DNA of 64,000 bases from an uncultured Acetobacteraceae bacterium (lineage in GTDB: Bacteria > Pseudomonadota > Alphaproteobacteria > Acetobacterales > Acetobacteraceae). Under the pieces are notes generated by a model, which was not told the origin of the DNA, ran no database searches, and saw only the letters and a list, made by a program, of their open reading frames with translations. Below, one piece after another: positions 42,675-51,616 of the stretch. How positions within the stretch are numbered: the first letter of the stretch is position 1; the number at the start of each line of letters is the position of its first letter. The stretch spans positions 21,136 to 85,135 of the forward strand of contig CALTUD010000015.1 of the NCBI GenBank assembly GCA_943912335.1. The letters run 5' to 3'. Both the position numbers and the translations under genes were made by a program.

Positions 42675-43996
42675 GCGCTGACCTGCCGGGCAATGACGTG
42701 GAAGAACGAGCCGGACACGCGACCGCGACGCTGTCCGGCAACGCCGAGATCGCTGCCGTTGGCGTCGCGGACCCGGGCGAGTGGTGGATCGTCGCCGGTC
42801 TCGGTCGTGGTGGCGTAGTGGAATTCATGGCCGCGCAGGATCGTGCCGGTCGGCCCCAGCACCGTGTCGCCCAGAAGCGTGGCATCGCGATAGCCGAGAT
42901 GCATGCGGCGTTTCGCGAAAGAGGTGGAATGGCCGAGCAGCCCGGCCATGGCGTGCGTGGTGTCCGCCGCGTCGGTCAGGGTACGCCCGAGAACCATGTG
43001 ACCGCCGCATTCGCCATGCACGGGCCGGGTTTCCGCGAATTGCCGGAGTCCGTCGAGGAAGTGCCTGGCGGCGGCGAGGCGCGGGGCGTGCAGTTCGGGA
43101 TAGCCGCCGGGCAGCCAGCAGCAATCGCAATCGTCCGGCGGCGCCTGGTTCGCGAGGGGGGAGAAGAAGCAAAGCTCCGCCCCGGAGTCGCGCCAGCCAT
43201 CGCGCAGATGCGGATACAGAAACGAGAAGGCGGCATCGTCGGCGATGGCGATGCGCTGTCCCGGCGGCGGCACGCAGATGCGCGGCCCATCGTCGCCGGC
43301 GGTCAGGGGCGTCGCGGCGGCGAGGATCGCGGCAAGATCGAGATCGCGTTCTGCCATCGCCGCCAGCCGCTCGAGCAGAGCGGGCAGCGCCTCTGTTTCG
43401 CGCGCCTGGACCAGCCCCAGATGGCGTTCGGGCAGAGCGAGCCCGGCATCGCGTCCGATCGCGCCGAGAACCGGGATGCCGATTGTTTCCAGCGCGCGGA
43501 CGCAGCCATCGCGGTGACGCGGCGAGCCGACCCGGTTCAGGATCACGCCGGCGATCCGCACCCCAGGCCGGAACGTGGCGAACCCCTTCGCCACGGCCGC
43601 GACGGATTGCGACTGGCCGGAGACGTCGAGCACCAGGATCACCGGCAGCTCGAAGATGTCCGCGAGATCGGCGGCGCTGCCCGTGCGTCCCGGCGCATCG
43701 CCGGCGCCGTCGAACAGCCCCATCGCCGACTCCACCAGCAGCAGTTCGGCGTCGTTCGAGGCGCGCCGCATCATCGCCCGCAGCAGAGCGGACGGCATCG
43801 CCCAGCTATCGAGCGTCAGGCTGGGTTGCCCGCTGGCGGCCTCGTGAAAGGCGGGGTCGATATAATCGGGGCCGGATTTCGCGCCGCGCACGGCGATGTT
43901 CCGCGCGCGCAAGGCGGCGAGGATCGCCAGCGTCGCCGTGGTCTTGCCGCCGCCGGAGCGCGGGGCCGCGATCAGCAGCGCTTTCGGTGCGGTCAT
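42671..43996 (-). CDS. cobB: Hydrogenobyrinate/cobyrinate a,c-diamide synthase
   Basis: CobB amidates the a and c side chains using glutamine and ATP. The 441-residue protein has an N-terminal P-loop-like APRSGGGKTT, then KSGPDYIDPAFH, VESAMGLFDG and a class I glutamine amidotransferase half with the Cys nucleophile in VHGECGGHMVLG and a late FHVIA His. ATG 43996 follows AAGGGGC and is preferred to an in-frame start six codons earlier. It is divergent from cbiD across 95 bp. Confidence 0.94.
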   Translation of the reverse strand: MTAPKALLIAAPRSGGGKTTATLAILAALRARNIAVRGAKSGPDYIDPAFHEAASGQPSLTLDSWAMPSALLRAMMRRASNDAELLLVESAMGLFDGAGDAPGRTGSAADLADIFELPVILVLDVSGQSQSVAAVAKGFATFRPGVRIAGVILNRVGSPRHRDGCVRALETIGIPVLGAIGRDAGLALPERHLGLVQARETEALPALLERLAAMAERDLDLAAILAAATPLTAGDDGPRICVPPPGQRIAIADDAAFSFLYPHLRDGWRDSGAELCFFSPLANQAPPDDCDCCWLPGGYPELHAPRLAAARHFLDGLRQFAETRPVHGECGGHMVLGRTLTDAADTTHAMAGLLGHSTSFAKRRMHLGYRDATLLGDTVLGPTGTILRGHEFHYATTTETGDDPPLARVRDANGSDLGVAGQRRGRVSGSFFHVIARQVSA

Positions 43997-44091
43997 CAGC
44001 AGCCCCTTCCACACGCGATGGTGCGAGACGGGGCGTTGCTTCTACAAGGTCGGACGAGACACGACACCGCAGCCGGACGGGGGAGGGTTCG

Positions 44092-45201
44092 ATGCAGGAA
44101 CACATGCTCCGTCGCGGCTGGACCACCGGAAGCTGCGCCGCCGCCGCCGTCAAGGCCGCCTGGACGGCGTTGTGCGGCGGCGGGTTTCCCGATCCGGTGG
44201 AGATCGCGCTGCCTGGCGGCGGCCGCGTGGCGTTCGTCCTGGCCGAGACCGCGTTGCGCGGCGACAGGGCGTCCGCCGGGGTGGTCAAGGATGCGGGTGA
44301 CGACCCGGACGTGACGCATGGCGCGCTGATCCGCGCGTCCGTGCGGCGCCTTCCGCCGGGGAGCGGACTGGTGTTCCACGCTGGCGAGGGGGTGGGCACG
44401 GTCACGCGCCCCGGCCTGCCGCTGCCGCCGGGCGAGCCTGCGATCAATCCGGTGCCGAGACGCATGATCGCAGAAGCCCTGGCCGAGGTGTTGCCAGGGG
44501 CGGCGGTGGATGCGGAGATCACCGTGTCCGTGCCGAACGGGGAGATCCTGGCGCAGCGCACGCTGAACGGACGGCTCGGCATCGTCGGCGGCCTGTCGAT
44601 CCTGGGCACGACCGGAATCGTGGTGCCGTTCTCCTGCGCCGCCTGGATCGACACCATCAGGCGCGGGATCGACGTGGCGCGGGCGATGGGGATCGCGCAT
44701 GTGGCCGGCGCCACCGGCAACGCGTCCGAACGGGCGATCCAGGCGCTGCACGGGTTGCCGGAGGCGGCGCTGATCGAGATGGGCGATTTCGCCGGCGGCA
44801 TGCTGAAATATCTGCGCGACCATCCGGTGCCGCGGGTGACGGTAGCCGGCGGTCTGGCCAAGCTGGCCAAGCTGTCGCAGGGCAGGCTCGATCTGCATTC
44901 CAGGCGCGGCCAGCTCGATCTGGACGGGTTGGCGGCGTTGGCGGGAGAGGCGGGCGCGGCACCGGCTCTCATGCGCGCGATCGCGGCGGCCAATACGGGG
45001 GCGCAGGCCTTCGCTCTGGCCCGGGCGGACGGTCTCGCCCTGGGCGATCTGGTGGCGGAGCGCGCCTGGAGCGTTGCCGCCGAGGTGTTGAGCGGCGCGC
45101 CGATCGCGTTGGACGTGGTTCTGTTCGACCGCGACGGCGTGTCGCACGGGGCGTTCGGCCCGGGGATGGTGCCGGATCACGGCCTAAACCGCCTGCGGTA
45201 A
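44092..45201 (+). CDS. cbiD: CbiD, C1-methyltransferase of corrin synthesis
   Basis: CbiD methylates C1 of the corrin ring; in the anaerobic route it acts on cobalt-precorrin-5B. The 369-residue product has the family start RRGWTTGSCAAAAVKAAW, then VTRPGLPLPPGEPAINPVPR, VSVPNGE, and KLAKLSQG. It is encoded on the plus strand amid minus-strand cob genes, and its last 25 bp overlap the end of cobM head to head. No cobF is seen in the window, so CbiD probably supplies the C1 step here. Confidence 0.93.
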   Translation: MQEHMLRRGWTTGSCAAAAVKAAWTALCGGGFPDPVEIALPGGGRVAFVLAETALRGDRASAGVVKDAGDDPDVTHGALIRASVRRLPPGSGLVFHAGEGVGTVTRPGLPLPPGEPAINPVPRRMIAEALAEVLPGAAVDAEITVSVPNGEILAQRTLNGRLGIVGGLSILGTTGIVVPFSCAAWIDTIRRGIDVARAMGIAHVAGATGNASERAIQALHGLPEAALIEMGDFAGGMLKYLRDHPVPRVTVAGGLAKLAKLSQGRLDLHSRRGQLDLDGLAALAGEAGAAPALMRAIAAANTGAQAFALARADGLALGDLVAERAWSVAAEVLSGAPIALDVVLFDRDGVSHGAFGPGMVPDHGLNRLR

Positions 45202-45929
45202 TCCGGGTCGTAGAGCGCGCTGTCGCGGAAACGGTCTGGCGCAAGAGCGCGGCCGACCAGCACCAGGGCGGTGCGTTCGATCGACTCGTCCTCCATCAGC
45301 GACAGGATCGTGCCGAGCGTGCCGCGCACCACGCGCTGGTCCGGCCAGGACACGCGTGCCGCGACCACCATCGGGCAATCCGCGCCGCCGATCGGCAGCA
45401 GCGCGTCGACGATGGCGGGCAGAGCGTGGATCGCCAGATGGATCGCCAGCGTGGCGCCGGTCCTGCCGAAGGCGTCGAGCGTTTCCGCAGGCGGCATGGC
45501 GGAGGCGCGACCGCTGACCCGCGTGAGCACCAGGCTCTGGGCCAGGCCGGGCACGGTGAGTTCGCGGCCGAGCGTGGCGGCGGCGGCGGCGAAAGCGGGC
45601 ACGCCGGGGGTGAGGGTGTAGGGGATGCTGTGTGCGTCGAGGCGCCGGAGCTGTTCGGCGACGGCGCTGTAGATCGAGAGATCGCCGGAATGGAGCCGTG
45701 CCACATCCTGTCCGGCTTGGTGGGCGCGGATGAACTCGGCCTCGATGTCGTCGAGCGACAGGGCGGAGGTGTCGACGAGGCGTGCGTCGGGCGGGCAATG
45801 GCGCAGCATCTCGCGCGGGACGATCGAGCCGGCATGGAGGCAGACCGGGCAGCGTGCCAGCAGGTCGCGTCCGCGCAGGGTGAGCAGGTCGGGGTCGCCG
45901 GGGCCGGCGCCGATGAAATGCACCGTCAT
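45177..45929 (-). CDS. cobM: Precorrin-4 C11-methyltransferase
   Basis: CobM is a SAM-dependent TP_methylase that converts precorrin-4 to precorrin-5. The 250-residue product has VHFIGAGPGDPDLLTLRG at the N-terminus, ARLHSGDLSIYSAVAEQL (the GDxxIY motif) near residues 78-95, and TPGVPAFAAAAATLGRELT. ATG 45929 follows the cobE stop in an ATGA overlap. Its 3' end overlaps cbiD on the other strand. Confidence 0.95.
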   Translation of the reverse strand: MTVHFIGAGPGDPDLLTLRGRDLLARCPVCLHAGSIVPREMLRHCPPDARLVDTSALSLDDIEAEFIRAHQAGQDVARLHSGDLSIYSAVAEQLRRLDAHSIPYTLTPGVPAFAAAAATLGRELTVPGLAQSLVLTRVSGRASAMPPAETLDAFGRTGATLAIHLAIHALPAIVDALLPIGGADCPMVVAARVSWPDQRVVRGTLGTILSLMEDESIERTALVLVGRALAPDRFRDSALYDPDYRRRFRP

Positions 45930-46321
45930 GAGCAAGGCGTGTCCGGGTGGGAGAGCAGGCGCGGACCGGCGATGGCGCACGTCGCGTTCGGGGTCGCGAT
46001 CCGGTGCAGCAGCAGGCCGCCGCCGGGGCCAGCGGCGGCCAGGGCGCAGCCTTCGGCCACGGAGGCGATGCCGATAGCGCGCAGCGCGGCCTCGGATCGG
46101 GTCGAACAGGACGGCTGCGCGGACAGCAGGGCCTGTTCGCCGATGATGGCGAGCGGCAGACCGAGCCGTTCCGCCGCCGCGCGCACGGCCGCGCCATCGC
46201 GGAACCAGGGTGCCGCCAGGAGGTCCGGGCGGAGGCCGCTTCGTTCGGCGGCGTCGGCGACGATCCTGACGAGTTCGTCCGCATCGCAGGCCGGACGAAG
46301 GCCGAGTCCGGCGGCGATCAT
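45926..46321 (-). CDS. cobE: CobE/CbiG C-terminal-domain protein
   Basis: A 131-residue protein with the GLGLRPACDADELVRIVADA start and PLAIIGEQAL, SVAEGCALAAAG blocks of the CobE/CbiG-C family. Its exact step in the oxygen-dependent route is unsettled; the CbiG relative acts in ring-contracted precorrin processing. It lies between cobL and cobM with ATGA overlaps on both sides. Confidence 0.88.
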   Translation of the reverse strand: MIAAGLGLRPACDADELVRIVADAAERSGLRPDLLAAPWFRDGAAVRAAAERLGLPLAIIGEQALLSAQPSCSTRSEAALRAIGIASVAEGCALAAAGPGGGLLLHRIATPNATCAIAGPRLLSHPDTPCS

Positions 46322-47520
46322 GGGCGCTGCGCCGCGTATTGGGTGACGGTTATGGCGGGGCGGAAGCCGTGCAGGGTGCCGATCCGGTCCAGGCGCTCGA
46401 CGGAGAGGCGCGTGAGCGCGCCGCCCCAGCGGGCATGGGCGGAGAACAGGGCGGCTTCTGTTTCGATCGTCACCGCATTCACGACCAACCGGCCGCCCGG
46501 ACGCAACGCCGCCCAGCACCGGTCCAGCACGCCGGGAACCGTGGCGCCGCCGCCGATGAACACGGCATCCGGCGTGTCCAGCCCGTCCAGCCCCTCCGGT
46601 GCGGCCTGTTGCAGCACCACGAGGCCGGGAACGCCGAGGCTGGCGGCGTTGCGTGCGGCGCGGGTGGCGCGATCCGCGCGCGGCTCCAGCGCCACGGTGC
46701 GGTTGGCGGAATGACGCAGCATCCATTCGATGCCGATCGAGCCGGACCCCGCGCCGACATCCCACAGCAGCCCGCCCTGGAGCGGTTGCAGCGCGGAGAG
46801 GGTAGCCGCGCGGATCTCCTGCTTGGTGATCTGCCCGTCATGCTCGAAGAACCGGTCGGGAAGGCCGGCTGCAAGCGGGATCGGCCGCGCATCCGGCCCG
46901 GCGACGATGTCGATCGCCAGCATGTTCAGCGCCGCGACCGGTCGGTCTGGCGCACCGGACAGTTCGGTGATCCGCTCGTTCGGCCCTCCGATCGCTTCCA
47001 GCAGAACCACACGCGAGCTGCCGAAGCCCCGGGTTCGCAGCAACTGCACCACCGCTTCGGGCGAGGACGCGTCGGCGCACAGCACCAAAAGGCGCGCCCC
47101 CGGTTGCAGAGCGGGCAGCAGCGTTTCGATCGGACGGCCGCAGATCGAGAGCTGTGCGGCGTGCTGCAACGACCAGCCGAGACGGGCGCAGGCGAGCGAG
47201 AAAGCGGAAGGGACCGGCAGGCAGAGCATCTCGGCGGCCGGGACATGGCGCATCAGCATCGTGCCGACGCCGAAGCAGAACGGATCGCCGGAGGCGAGCA
47301 CGACCACCGGTTCGCCGCGCCGCGCCAGGATGGACGGCAGAGCGCCCTCCATCGGGCTCGGCCAGGAGAGGGTGTCGCCACGAACCAGCGGGGAGGCCAG
47401 CGCCAGATGCCGTTTTCCGCCCACCACGAGACGGGCTTCCCGCAACAGCGAACGCGCCTGTTCACGCAGGCCCTCGACACCGTCCTCGCCGATGCCGAGG
47501 ATGGACAGCCACGCGGTCAT
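46318..47520 (-). CDS. cobL: Precorrin-6Y C5,15-methyltransferase (decarboxylating)
   Basis: CobL is a fusion of CbiE and CbiT that methylates C5 and C15 and decarboxylates a side chain to give precorrin-8X. The 400-residue product has a CbiE half (ILGIGEDGVEGL, VVVLASGDPFCFGVGTML) and a CbiT half (TKQEIRAATLSALQPLQGG, VGAGSGSIGIEWML, DAVFIGGG). ATG 47520 lies only 20 bp from the divergent cobK start, so their control regions must overlap coding sequence. Confidence 0.95.
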   Translation of the reverse strand: MTAWLSILGIGEDGVEGLREQARSLLREARLVVGGKRHLALASPLVRGDTLSWPSPMEGALPSILARRGEPVVVLASGDPFCFGVGTMLMRHVPAAEMLCLPVPSAFSLACARLGWSLQHAAQLSICGRPIETLLPALQPGARLLVLCADASSPEAVVQLLRTRGFGSSRVVLLEAIGGPNERITELSGAPDRPVAALNMLAIDIVAGPDARPIPLAAGLPDRFFEHDGQITKQEIRAATLSALQPLQGGLLWDVGAGSGSIGIEWMLRHSANRTVALEPRADRATRAARNAASLGVPGLVVLQQAAPEGLDGLDTPDAVFIGGGATVPGVLDRCWAALRPGGRLVVNAVTIETEAALFSAHARWGGALTRLSVERLDRIGTLHGFRPAITVTQYAAQRP

Positions 47521-47540
47521 GCCGACCCCCGGAGACGAGA

Positions 47541-48317
47541 ATGCCGACCCCGATCCCCATCCTGATCCTGGGCGGCACGGGAGAAGCCCGCGCTTTGGCC
47601 GCTTCGCTCCGCGACGACGCACGGTTCGCGCCGCTTCTGTCCCTGGCCGGCGCGACGGAACACCCGATCGAGCAACCGGTGCGGGTGCGCAGCGGCGGGT
47701 TCGGCGGCGCGGACGGGCTGGCGGCGTTTCTGCGCGAGAACCGCATCCGCGCCGTGGTGGACGCGACGCATCCCTTCGCCGGCCGGATCAGCGCCAACGC
47801 GGCGCGTGCCTGCCTGCAGGCATCGGTGGAGCTGGTGCGGATCGAGCGTCCGGCCTGGTCGCTGGCCGGGCATGATCGCTGGACGGAGGTCGCCGACATG
47901 GACGCGGCGGCAGCGTATCTGGGACGGCGTCCCTTGCGTGTGTTCCTGACCGTGGGACGGCGCGATCTGGAACCCTTCGTACGGCAGAAGCAGCATTTCT
48001 ATCTGGTGCGCAGCGTGGAAGCGCCGCCGGCAGAGTTGCTGCCACCGCGTTGCCGGGTGGTCACCGCGCGCGGGCCGTTCGCCCTCGACGAGGAACGGGC
48101 GCTGATGCTGCGCCATCGCATCCAGGTGCTGGTGTGCAAGAACAGCGGCGGCTCGTCCGTCGCGGCGAAGCTCGACGTGGCCGAGCAGGAACGGTTTCCG
48201 GTGATCCTGGTGAAGCGTCCGGCGCCGGCGGAATCGCGTCCGGTTCCGGGCTGGAAGGAAGCGCGCGAATGGCTGGACACGCTGCATCATTCGGCCGAAG
48301 CGCTGCGGGCGGTGTAG
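47541..48317 (+). CDS. cobK: Precorrin-6A/6X reductase
   Basis: CobK reduces precorrin-6A to 6B with NADPH. The 258-residue product has ILILGGTGEARALAASL (about residues 6-22), VVDATHPFAGRISANAARAC, LRVFLTVGRRDLEPF, and CKNSGGSSVAAKLDVAEQ. ATG 47541 is preceded by GGAGACGAG. It is on the plus strand between minus-strand cobL and cobJ, and its last 31 bp overlap the end of cobJ. Confidence 0.94.
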   Translation: MPTPIPILILGGTGEARALAASLRDDARFAPLLSLAGATEHPIEQPVRVRSGGFGGADGLAAFLRENRIRAVVDATHPFAGRISANAARACLQASVELVRIERPAWSLAGHDRWTEVADMDAAAAYLGRRPLRVFLTVGRRDLEPFVRQKQHFYLVRSVEAPPAELLPPRCRVVTARGPFALDEERALMLRHRIQVLVCKNSGGSSVAAKLDVAEQERFPVILVKRPAPAESRPVPGWKEAREWLDTLHHSAEALRAV

Positions 48318-49045
48318 AGCCAGAACCCGCCATCCGGCCGCGCGATCGCGCGCGTGCCCGGCCCGCCGACAAGAACGAGCGTGCGCATGTCTGCGAAGTC
48401 CGGCCGTGCATCGGCCAGGGTGCAGAGCCGGAGGGTCTCGTCGGCGCGGGACACGGCGGTGGCGAACAGAACGGGGCGCTCCGGCGGCAGGAGCGCGCGC
48501 AGGCGATCGAAGGCGGCGCCGAGCTGCCAGGGGCGGGCACGCGAGATCGGGTTGTAGAGCGCGACCACGAAGCCGGCCGACGCGGCGGCTTCCAGACGTT
48601 GCAAGACCAGCGTCCAGGGTTTCAGATTGTCCGACAGCGAAAGGGCGCAGAAATCGCCGCCCAGCGGCGCACCGACCCGTGCGGCGACGGCCATCATCGC
48701 CGACACGCCGGGCAGCACCGAAACATCCAGCGTGCGCCAGGCCGGATCGCCGGCCTCGATCGCCTCGAACACGGCACTGGCCATGGCGAACACGCCCGGA
48801 TCGCCGGCCGAGACCACCGCCACGATCCGTCCGGTTTCGGCAAGTCGCAGTGCCAGCAGCGCACGATCGAGTTCGACCCGGTTGTCGGATTCGTGCCGCA
48901 CCACCTCGGGGCCGGTGCGGACGCGCGCGACATAGGGCGCGTAGCCGACCAGATCGGTCGCCATCGCCAGGGCCTCGGTCGCCTGCGCCGTGCGCATGGC
49001 CTCGTCGCCCGGACCGAGCCCGATCACGAAGATGCGGCCGCTCAT
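48287..49045 (-). CDS. cobJ: Precorrin-3B C17-methyltransferase
   Basis: CobJ methylates C17 and drives ring contraction of precorrin-3B. The 252-residue TP_methylase has FVIGLGPGDEAMRTAQA, VGYAPYVARV, VSAGDPGVFAMASAVFEA (GDPGxxAM motif), VLPGVSAMMAVAARVGAPLG and FVVALYNPISRARP. It starts in an ATGA overlap with the cobI stop and ends overlapping cobK on the other strand. Confidence 0.95.
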   Translation of the reverse strand: MSGRIFVIGLGPGDEAMRTAQATEALAMATDLVGYAPYVARVRTGPEVVRHESDNRVELDRALLALRLAETGRIVAVVSAGDPGVFAMASAVFEAIEAGDPAWRTLDVSVLPGVSAMMAVAARVGAPLGGDFCALSLSDNLKPWTLVLQRLEAAASAGFVVALYNPISRARPWQLGAAFDRLRALLPPERPVLFATAVSRADETLRLCTLADARPDFADMRTLVLVGGPGTRAIARPDGGFWLYTARSASAE

Positions 49046-49773
49046 CTTGCGCTTTGCCGTCCCGGCACGAGAACCATGGAGAAATAGGGCGCATCGTGCC
49101 CATCGGTGTCGCGCAGCGGAAGCAGGCGCTGTTTCTCCTGTGTGCCGCGTTCGGCGTAGACGGCACGGTCCAGCAGCGACGCACGTTCGAGCGCGCGGCG
49201 TATCTTGGGCAGGTTGCGGCCGACCTTCATGATCACTGCGGCGTCGCAGCGAAGCAGATGCTCCACCAGCGCATCTTCGTCGAGCGTGCCGGGAAGAACC
49301 GACAGAACGTCGTCGCCATGGGTGATGGGCAGATCCGCGGCGGTCCAGCATCCGCTCATGCCGGTGACGCCGGGAACGGTGCGATGCGGATAGCGCGCGC
49401 GCAGACGATCGAACAGATACATGGCCGAGCCGTAGAAGAACGGATCGCCTTCGCAGAGCAGCGACACGTCCTCGCCGCGATCGAGATGGGTCGCGATTTC
49501 TGCTGCGCTTGTCTCGTAGAAATCGGTCATCTGTTCCGCGTAGCGCGGATCGGACAGGGGCATCTCTGTGGTGAACGGGTATTCGAAGCGCAGAAGCGTG
49601 GCATCCGCGCGCAGGCTGTCGCCGGCGATGCTGCGCGCGTGGCCGACGCGGTCGCGCCTGGCGAAGAACGCCACCACCCTGGCCTCGGTGATCAGCCGCG
49701 ACGCCTTGAGCGTCATCAGTTCCGGGTCGCCGGGGCCGAGCCCGATCACCAGCAGCGTGCCGGGCGCGCTCAT
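49042..49773 (-). CDS. cobI: Precorrin-2 C20-methyltransferase
   Basis: CobI methylates C20 of precorrin-2 to give precorrin-3A. The 243-residue TP_methylase shows LLVIGLGPGDPELMTLKASR, SLLCEGDPFFYGSAMYLFDR near residues 106-125 and TVPGVTGMSGCWTAADLP. It is coupled by 4-bp overlaps to cobH before and cobJ after it. Confidence 0.95.
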   Translation of the reverse strand: MSAPGTLLVIGLGPGDPELMTLKASRLITEARVVAFFARRDRVGHARSIAGDSLRADATLLRFEYPFTTEMPLSDPRYAEQMTDFYETSAAEIATHLDRGEDVSLLCEGDPFFYGSAMYLFDRLRARYPHRTVPGVTGMSGCWTAADLPITHGDDVLSVLPGTLDEDALVEHLLRCDAAVIMKVGRNLPKIRRALERASLLDRAVYAERGTQEKQRLLPLRDTDGHDAPYFSMVLVPGRQSAR

Positions 49774-50426
49774 TCGGCGTCGCTCGCGACAGCGTTCACC
49801 GCCGCCGCCGCCATGGCGCTGCCGCCCTGCCGTCCCAGCACGGTACAGAACGGCAGATCGCCGTATTCCGCCAGCGCATCCTTGGATTCGATCGCGCCGA
49901 CGAAACCGACCGGAATGCCGATCACCGCCGCCGGTTTCGGCACGCCGGCATCGAGCAGGTTCAGCAGGTGGAACAGAGCGGTCGGCGCATTGCCGATCGC
50001 CACCACGGCGCCGCCGAGCCGGTCTCCCCAGAGATGCAGCGCGGCCGCCGAGCGCGTATTGCCGATCCGCGCGGCCAGATCGGGCGTTCTCGGATCGCGC
50101 AGGGTGCAGATCACCGCATTGTTTGCCGGCAGACGGGCGCGCGTGATGCCGTGCGCGACCATCTCGGAATCGCACAGGATCGGCGCGCCTTCGCGCAGCG
50201 CGTCACGCGCGGCCTGGGCGAAACCGTGCCCGAAGCGGATGCGGCCGGCGATCTCGACCATGCCGCAGGCATGGATGATCCGCACCGCGATGCGCCGCTC
50301 CGCTTCGGCGAAACCGGACAGTTCGGCTTCTTCCCGTATGGTGGCGAAGGAGCGGCGATAGATCTCGGCCCCGTCGCGCAGATAGTCGTAGCGGCCGGGA
50401 GGGGGCGGGACGGGCAGGTCGGTCAC
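49770..50426 (-). CDS. cobH: Precorrin-8X methylmutase
   Basis: CobH moves a methyl group from C11 to C12, giving hydrogenobyrinate. The 218-residue product has YLRDGAEIYRRSFATIREEA, RIIHACGMVEIA with the catalytic His, PILCDSEMVAHGI and a C-terminal GIPVGFVGAIESKDALAEYG. GTG 50426 gives a GTGA overlap with cobG, in line with the rest of the operon; an alternative GTG at 50438 adds four residues. Confidence 0.94.
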   Translation of the reverse strand: MTDLPVPPPPGRYDYLRDGAEIYRRSFATIREEAELSGFAEAERRIAVRIIHACGMVEIAGRIRFGHGFAQAARDALREGAPILCDSEMVAHGITRARLPANNAVICTLRDPRTPDLAARIGNTRSAAALHLWGDRLGGAVVAIGNAPTALFHLLNLLDAGVPKPAAVIGIPVGFVGAIESKDALAEYGDLPFCTVLGRQGGSAMAAAAVNAVASDAE

Positions 50427-51616
50427 GGGGGCGGGCACTCGATGAAACGCTGGATCGTGCCGGCGAGATCGTCCGGCGCGATGCCGCATAGCACGGGCCG
50501 GTCCTTCGCGCGGCCATTCCGCACCAGATCGTACGCGCCGTCGCGCCCGACCAGCACCAGGGGCGCCGCGCCGGGATGGGCGCAGCCTTTGTCGCAGCCG
50601 GAGACATGAAGGAACCCGCCCGCCGGCAGAAGAGGGAGCAGAAGCGGCGCCAGACGCGCGGCATCGGCGGGGGCGGCGACGCTGGCCTGTGTGCAGGACG
50701 GACGGCCGATGCAGGCGGCGGTGCGCAGGCGCGGGTCGGCGGGGTCGATCGGCAGGGCGGAGAGCACGCTCGGGATCGCCTGGAGTCCGACAGCCCCGAG
50801 ACCGCCGGCCAGGATCGAGCGGAACGGAGACAGGCGCAGTACGCCGTCGCCGAACCGTGCGGAAAGCTCGGCCAGCATGCGCAGTGTCGCCGCGTCGAAC
50901 TGGCCGGGTGGGGCCCCGATCCCGAACAGGCCGGTGCCGAGCGGCCCCACCGCGACAGGCGGGAGGGCAGGGGGCGCGCCGATCGGTTCCGCCGCGTGCC
51001 CGGCGAGGGCGAACAAGGCGGCCCCGTCGGACACGCGCTCGCCGGGCGTTACCAGCAGGGCCAGTTGTAGCGCGATCCCGGCCGCTTCCGCGCCGCCGCA
51101 GATCAGGCCCACATCGCCCGCCTCGACGCGCCAGCCTTCCGGCACGGCCCGCAGGGCGATATCGGCGTGGACGGTACGAAGCGGCAGCACGCCGCCGCCA
51201 TCGACCAGGAAACCGAACTTGCCCGGCAGATGCGCGAAGGCCGGTTCGCGCAGAGCGGCCTCCAGGATCAGCGCCAGATCGCGCGTGTCGGCGGCGCAAA
51301 GCGGATCGTCGCCGGCGAGCGGCGAGACCAGGATGTTGCGCCGGCGTTCCAGCGCCGGGTGTTCATGCGCCAGCCCGTGTTCGAGTGCGGCCTCGGCGAA
51401 GGCGGCGGCGGAGGTTTCCGTGAAGCCGCGGAACTGGAGATTGGCGCGGTTGGTGATCTCGACGGCGCCGTTGCCGTGGCGCCGCGCGAGCATGGCCAGG
51501 GCTGTGCAGGCGGCGGCGTCGATCCGGCCGAAACGGGGCTTGATGCGCAGAAGCAGCCCGTCGCCGGTTCGCATCGGCGAGAACAGGTCGGGGCACCAGC
51601 CGCGCACGGCGCTCAT
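50423..51616 (-). CDS. cobG: Precorrin-3B synthase (oxygen-dependent)
   Basis: CobG hydroxylates precorrin-3A at C20 with O2 and forms the gamma-lactone, the hallmark of the aerobic route. The 397-residue protein is related to nitrite/sulfite reductases: VEITNRANLQFRGF near residue 50, an iron-sulfur and siroheme-type Cys set (RTAACIGRPSCTQASVA and VSGCDKGCAHPG), and two ferredoxin-like halves. ATG 51616 overlaps the cobN stop (ATGA). Confidence 0.93.
   Translation of the reverse strand: MSAVRGWCPDLFSPMRTGDGLLLRIKPRFGRIDAAACTALAMLARRHGNGAVEITNRANLQFRGFTETSAAAFAEAALEHGLAHEHPALERRRNILVSPLAGDDPLCAADTRDLALILEAALREPAFAHLPGKFGFLVDGGGVLPLRTVHADIALRAVPEGWRVEAGDVGLICGGAEAAGIALQLALLVTPGERVSDGAALFALAGHAAEPIGAPPALPPVAVGPLGTGLFGIGAPPGQFDAATLRMLAELSARFGDGVLRLSPFRSILAGGLGAVGLQAIPSVLSALPIDPADPRLRTAACIGRPSCTQASVAAPADAARLAPLLLPLLPAGGFLHVSGCDKGCAHPGAAPLVLVGRDGAYDLVRNGRAKDRPVLCGIAPDDLAGTIQRFIECPPP

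Noticed and set aside
42781..44091. Long N-terminal extension in frame with cbiD
   Set aside because: It lies antisense to cobB and is Arg-rich without motifs; CbiD homology begins at 44092.
45177..45201. Overlap of cbiD and cobM as a sign of wrong gene ends
   Set aside because: Both proteins keep their expected C-termini and the same pattern recurs at cobK-cobJ, so the overlaps are accepted.
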